The notes beneath the pieces are model-generated. The model was not told the DNA's origin and made no database searches. It saw nothing but the letters and a program-made list of their open reading frames with translations. A stretch of DNA of 64,000 bases, taken from the NCBI GenBank assembly GCA_035540495.1, contig DATLGL010000029.1, forward strand, positions 62,001 to 126,000, in the 5' to 3' direction. This stretch comes from DASVEG01 sp035540495 (GTDB lineage: Bacteria; Actinomycetota; Acidimicrobiia; Acidimicrobiales; CADCTF01). Position 1 is the stretch's first letter, and the number at the start of each line of letters is the position of its first letter. The position numbers and the translations under genes are program-made. Below, one piece after another: positions 60,664 through 64,000 of the stretch.

Positions 60664-61406
60664 GCCCACCCTCCTGCGAACGCCACGAACTGGCCGGTGG
60701 TGAAGCGGCTCGTGCCGTCGACGAAGGGCATGCAGAACGAGGCGAACTCCTCGAGCGAGCCCAGCCGTCCCATCGGCACCTGTGCCTCGACGCGGGCCCG
60801 ACCCTCGGGGTCTTCGGCGCGAGACGCCCGCAGGAACTCGGGGAAGTCCATGAAGTTCGTGCCGACGACGTTGATCTGGACGCCCTTGTCGACGACTTCG
60901 GCCGCGACGTTGCGGGCGAGCATCGTCGCCCCGGCGCGCGCCGCGGAGTAGAGCGGAGCGCCCGGCGTCGGCCGAGCACCTGCGGCGCTGGTGATGAGCA
61001 GCACCTGACCGTCACCCCTCTCCACCATCGGTGGGACGACGCTGCGGAGGAAGTGGTACGGCGCCTCCAGGCACCCCTCGATCACGGTTCGTAGGTCGTC
61101 GACCGTCGACCGCAGGAAGCGACCGGTGACGATGCGGCCGCTGAAGGCAGCGGCGGCGTCGATGCGCCCGAAACGAGCCAGCGCGGCTTCGACGAGTCGG
61201 GCGGACGAGGCCGGATCGGTCAGGTCGCGCACGCCGGCGACGGCTTCGACCGACGCGCCGGCGGCCTCGAGCTCGGCGACGAGTCCGTCTTCGGGGTCAC
61301 CGACGACAATGTCGTGGCCACGAGCCGCGAGGTACCGAGCGAGCACCGGGCCGACGTAGAAGCCGCCGTCGTTGACGAGCGCGACGCGGCGATCGGGAGA
61401 GGGCAC
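60660..61406 (-). CDS. Short-chain dehydrogenase/reductase family protein
   Basis: 248 aa Rossmann fold. The nucleotide motif is degenerate (ALVNDGGFYVGPVLARYL instead of TGxxxGxG). ITSAAGARPTPGAPLYSAAR contains the Ser-Tyr part of the triad, but the usual Lys four residues after Tyr is replaced (YSAARAG), so catalysis as a standard SDR is doubtful. It is first in an overlapping minus-strand operon with the sulfatase and dehalogenase. GTG 61406 follows a strong promoter with an operator. Confidence 0.75.
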   Translation of the reverse strand: MPSPDRRVALVNDGGFYVGPVLARYLAARGHDIVVGDPEDGLVAELEAAGASVEAVAGVRDLTDPASSARLVEAALARFGRIDAAAAFSGRIVTGRFLRSTVDDLRTVIEGCLEAPYHFLRSVVPPMVERGDGQVLLITSAAGARPTPGAPLYSAARAGATMLARNVAAEVVDKGVQINVVGTNFMDFPEFLRASRAEDPEGRARVEAQVPMGRLGSLEEFASFCMPFVDGTSRFTTGQFVAFAGGWA

Positions 61407-61413
61407 GATGACG

Positions 61414-61443
61414 ACCGTAAAGTTGTGACAGTACCTCTGTCAA
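61414..61443 (-). promoter_or_regulatory. Sigma-70 promoter with embedded operator for the SDR-sulfatase-dehalogenase operon
   Basis: TTGACA (61443-61438), 18-base spacer, TACGGT (61419-61414), seven bases, GTG 61406. Overlapping the -35 and spacer is the perfect inverted repeat TGACAG-N5-CTGTCA (61426-61442), placed to block polymerase, as TetR-family repressors do. Confidence 0.6.
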
Positions 61444-61508
61444 TAGATTGCCACCGCGTTGGGCGGTTGTCGCTCAAAGGTGGCGGTTCGCACCACCCGG
61501 ACCGACCG

Positions 61509-62102
61509 TCAGTCGTTCTTCGGCGAACGCACCAACCGCCACGCGGTCGGCAGCGCGACGCCCGCGGCGACCGCCTTGAGCGCGTCGCCGATGAGGAACG
61601 GCGCCACACCGAGCTCCACCGCTTTGACCGCGCTGACGCCGAGGTGGTGCGCGAGCCAGGTCGCGCCGCAGGCGTAGATGATCGCGGTGCCGGCGAGCAT
61701 CGCCGACCACGCGCTGAGCGGTCGCCGATCGTCGCCCTTGTCGGCCAGACGCCCGACGACGCCCGCAGCGATGATGAAGCCCACGAGGTAGCCCGCGGTG
61801 GCACCGGTCGCGACCTTCCAGCCGCCGGAGGCGTCAGCGTAGAAGGGGAGTCCGACGGCGCCGAGCACGACGTAGAGGCCCTGCGATGCGATGGCCCGGC
61901 GAGCGCCCAGCGCGGCGCCCGCCACGAGCACGGCGAAGGTCTGCCCCGTGAGCGGGACCGGCGTCCACGGCAGAGCGAACGACACCTGCGCCGCTGCTGC
62001 GGTGAGCAACGCGAAGCCGACGACCGCGACGATCGACCGGACACGAGCCGAGGCCACGGGCAGCGTGTCGACGAGGTTGCGGGGAGCGGTGATTGCAGTC
62101 AA
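61509..62102 (-). CDS. bioY: BioY biotin transporter S component
   Basis: 197 aa, six membrane helices. It shows the BioY pattern ALPWTPVPLTGQTFAVLVAG and ASQGLYVVLGAVGLPFYADA, with GGWKVATGATAGYLVGFI, which bind biotin. No BioM/BioN gene is adjacent, so it probably uses a shared ECF energising module or works alone. It starts with TTG 62102 after AAGGAG; the longer frame upstream is antisense to the monooxygenase. A minus-strand TAACCT lies about 40 bases upstream. Confidence 0.85.
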   Translation of the reverse strand: MTAITAPRNLVDTLPVASARVRSIVAVVGFALLTAAAAQVSFALPWTPVPLTGQTFAVLVAGAALGARRAIASQGLYVVLGAVGLPFYADASGGWKVATGATAGYLVGFIIAAGVVGRLADKGDDRRPLSAWSAMLAGTAIIYACGATWLAHHLGVSAVKAVELGVAPFLIGDALKAVAAGVALPTAWRLVRSPKND

Positions 62103-62139
62103 CGACGAATTCTCCTTGAGGTGCCTGACGCGGCGGGTG

Positions 62140-62149
62140 AGGTTACCTT
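62140..62149. promoter_or_regulatory. Overlapping divergent -10 elements (AGGTTACCTT)
   Basis: Minus-strand TAACCT (62145-62140) faces bioY; plus-strand TACCTT (62144-62149) lies seven bases before ATG 62157 of the monooxygenase. The hexamers overlap by two bases. Confidence 0.5.
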
Positions 62150-62156
62150 GCAGCCC

Positions 62157-63785
62157 ATGACGGGCGAGGAAACGCGACGGGACGTCATCGTGATCGGGGC
62201 CGGCTTCGCCGGGCTCTACCTGGTTCACCAGATGCGCAAGGCGGGCTTCACGGTTCGAGCGTTGGAGGCCGGGGGCGGCGTCGGGGGTACGTGGTACTGG
62301 AACCGGTATCCCGGCGCGCGCTGCGACGTCCAGAGCCTCGAGTACTCCTTCGGCTTCGACGACGACCTCCAGCAGGAGTGGGAGTGGACGGAGAAGTACG
62401 CGTCCCAGCCGGAGATCCTCCGCTACCTCGAGCACGTCGCCGACCGGTTCGACCTCCGCCGCGACATCCAGTTCGACACGAGAGTCGTCGCCGCGACCTT
62501 CGACGACGAGACCACGACGTGGACGGTCGAGACCGAAGCAGGCGAGCGGTTCGTCAGCCGCTACCTGGTTGCCGCCACCGGGTGCCTGTCGTCGGCCAAC
62601 GTGCCCGACATCCCCGGCCGCGACGACTTCGACGGCCCGACCTACCACACCGGTCGCTGGCCTCACGATGGAGTCGACTTCACCGGCCAGCGCGTGGCGG
62701 TGATCGGCACGGGATCGTCGGCGGTCCAGTCGATCCCCATCATCGCGGAGCAGGCGGCCGAGCTGACGGTCTTCCAGCGCACGGCGACGTACTCGGTGCC
62801 GGCGAGGAACGAACCGTTGCCGCCCGAGCTGCAGGAAGAGGTGAAGCGGCGCTATCCGGACGTTCGAGCCGCGAACCGTCTGACCGCTGCAGGGTTCGGC
62901 GCGCTGTCGACGACGAACGCCCCCCTGCGGACGATGGCCGAGCTCGACGAAGACGAGCGGCAGCGGCAGCTCGAGGAGCGGTGGGAACTCGGCGGGCTCG
63001 GCTTTCTCGGCACGTTCAGCGACACCATCATCACGCCCGAGGCGAACGAGGTCGCCGCGGAGTTCGTGCGGTCGAAGATCCGCGAGATCGTGCACGACCC
63101 GGCCGTCGCCGAGCTGTTGAGCCCGAAGCAGGTGATCGGCTGCAAGCGGCTCTGCATCGACTCCGGCTACTACGAGACGTTCAACCGGCCGAACGTCCAC
63201 CTCGTCGACATCAGCTCGAACGGCATCGAGGCCATCACTGCCACGGGCGTTCGGGCGAACGGGGTCGAGCACGAGGTCGACGCCATCGTCTTCGCGACCG
63301 GATTCGACGCGATGACCGGTGCGCTGGCGAAGATCCGCTTCACCGGCGCCGGCGGACGCACACTCGACGAGGCGTGGGCCGAGGGGCCGAAGACCTACCT
63401 CGGTCTGGGAGTCCCTGGCTTCCCGAACCTCTTCCTCGTCACCGGCCCCGGCAGCCCGTCGGTGCTCACCAACATGGTCACCTCCATCGAGCACCACGTC
63501 GAGTGGATCACGGAGTGCATCTCGTACCTGCGAGACATCGGTGAGGAGCGCATCGAGGCCGATCCGCAGGCCGCGGAGGAGTGGGTGGCCTACGTCAACA
63601 GCATCGCCGGCTTCACCCTCTTCCCCACGTGCAACTCGTGGTACCTCGGCGCCAACATTCCTGGGAAGCCGCGCGTGTTCATGCCGTTGCCCGGCTTCGC
63701 GCCCTACGCGGTGAAGTGCGCCGACGTCGCGGCCAAGGGGTACGAGGGATTCGTCACCGGCGCGCGCGACCTCACGCGGGCGTAG
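62157..63785 (+). CDS. Flavin-containing Baeyer-Villiger-type monooxygenase
   Basis: 542 aa. First FAD Rossmann motif VIVIGAGFAGLYLVHQMRKA, then GGVGGTWYWNRYPGARCDV, the BVMO fingerprint in FDGPTYHTGRWPHDGVDF (FxGxxxHxxxW), the second Rossmann motif VAVIGTGSSAVQSIPIIAEQ and the late VFATGFDAMTGAL. It uses NADPH and O2 to insert oxygen into ketones, such as steroid or cyclic ketones. The leaderless start is at ATG 62157. It overlaps the following ABC ATPase gene by one base (TAGTG). Confidence 0.9.
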   Translation: MTGEETRRDVIVIGAGFAGLYLVHQMRKAGFTVRALEAGGGVGGTWYWNRYPGARCDVQSLEYSFGFDDDLQQEWEWTEKYASQPEILRYLEHVADRFDLRRDIQFDTRVVAATFDDETTTWTVETEAGERFVSRYLVAATGCLSSANVPDIPGRDDFDGPTYHTGRWPHDGVDFTGQRVAVIGTGSSAVQSIPIIAEQAAELTVFQRTATYSVPARNEPLPPELQEEVKRRYPDVRAANRLTAAGFGALSTTNAPLRTMAELDEDERQRQLEERWELGGLGFLGTFSDTIITPEANEVAAEFVRSKIREIVHDPAVAELLSPKQVIGCKRLCIDSGYYETFNRPNVHLVDISSNGIEAITATGVRANGVEHEVDAIVFATGFDAMTGALAKIRFTGAGGRTLDEAWAEGPKTYLGLGVPGFPNLFLVTGPGSPSVLTNMVTSIEHHVEWITECISYLRDIGEERIEADPQAAEEWVAYVNSIAGFTLFPTCNSWYLGANIPGKPRVFMPLPGFAPYAVKCADVAAKGYEGFVTGARDLTRA

Positions 63786-64000
63786 TGCGGTCGGTCATCT
63801 CGGTCGACGGGCTCGTCAAGACGTTCGGCTCGTTCCGCGCGCTCGATGGCCTCGACCTGGATGTCGAGGAAGGCGAGGTCCACGGCTTCCTCGGCCCGAA
63901 CGGCGCCGGGAAGACGACGACGATCCGCGTCCTGCTCGGGTTGTTGCGCGCCGACGGCGGCACGGTTCGACTGCTCGACGGCGATCCGTGGAACGACGCC
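63785..64000 (+). CDS. ABC transporter ATP-binding protein (3' truncated)
   Basis: 72 residues are visible before the window ends. GTG 63785 overlaps the monooxygenase stop. The product begins with ISVDGLVKTFGSFRALDGLD, contains Walker A GPNGAGKTTTIRVLLGLL and resembles daunorubicin-type exporter ATPases (DrrA-like); an ABC-2 permease gene is expected next. Confidence 0.85.
   Translation, partial: MRSVISVDGLVKTFGSFRALDGLDLDVEEGEVHGFLGPNGAGKTTTIRVLLGLLRADGGTVRLLDGDPWNDA

Noticed and set aside
61314..62156. A 281-residue N-terminal extension of the monooxygenase
   Set aside because: It is antisense to bioY and lacks any domain; the leaderless promoter fixes ATG 62157.

Overview
The window is a GC-rich chromosomal segment from an actinobacterium, most likely an Acidimicrobiia-type lineage (Ilumatobacter/Iamia relatives). 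This rests on F420/LLM-type oxidoreductase, MarP-like protease, DivIVA-like protein, DUF2254 and DUF2334 proteins, a Fur-KatG pair, dense acyl-CoA metabolism and many leaderless promoters. The lineage is inferred from gene families and composition only; no rRNA or tRNA gene is visible. I see no prophage, insertion sequence or CRISPR array. The two window ends cut an ABC permease (left) and an ABC ATPase (right).

Layout. 1-12.7 kb: end of an FtsX-type permease, a GNAT/acyl-CoA-synthetase-like fusion, a double-domain CoA transferase divergent from an enoyl-CoA hydratase, two TetR regulators, a MarP-like membrane protease, a 54-residue membrane protein, an LLM oxidoreductase and an ABC1 kinase. 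12.7-21.7 kb: a Na+/H+ antiporter, then on the minus strand an ABC-2 exporter pair, a MacB/FtsX-type ABC pair and a NarL-type two-component system. 21.8-27.1 kb: a multicopper oxidase with an extra cupredoxin domain, and divergent valS/cysS. 27.1-38.5 kb: a cell-surface glycan region with a UDP-GlcNAc 2-epimerase, a DivIVA-like protein, a small membrane protein, a DUF2334 deacetylase-like protein, a GH-like lipoprotein, a processive GT2, a secreted jelly-roll protein, a GH113-like protein with tandem propeller repeats, and an ECF sigma factor fused to its own anti-sigma and membrane segment. 38.6-48.1 kb: methyltransferase, lipoprotein, acyl-CoA dehydrogenase, FAD oxidase, esterase, hydrolase, IclR and DUF2254 genes. 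48.2-51.7 kb: a hybrid histidine kinase and OmpR-type regulator. 51.7-54.7 kb: an mscL remnant, a cluster of hairpins, and overlapping fur-katG. 54.7-61.4 kb: a long minus-strand run of tightly overlapping genes (SDR, sulfatase, haloalkane dehalogenase, then ArsR-ArsC fusion, two VOC proteins, APC permease). 61.5-64 kb: bioY divergent from a Baeyer-Villiger-type monooxygenase and the start of an ABC ATPase gene.

The most system-like stretch is 27-38.5 kb. The split deacetylase-like plus GH-like lipoprotein pair, next to a processive GT2, resembles the logic of PgaB/PgaC (PNAG-type) exopolysaccharide machinery, with secreted glycan-active proteins and a membrane-tethered sigma factor alongside. 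This is inference from domain content. The other recurring signal is transcriptional: at least eleven genes carry TANNNT followed by 6-7 bases and then ATG/GTG, and at three divergent junctions the opposing -10 elements overlap. Several genes lack a canonical start where homology or a signal peptide says one should be.
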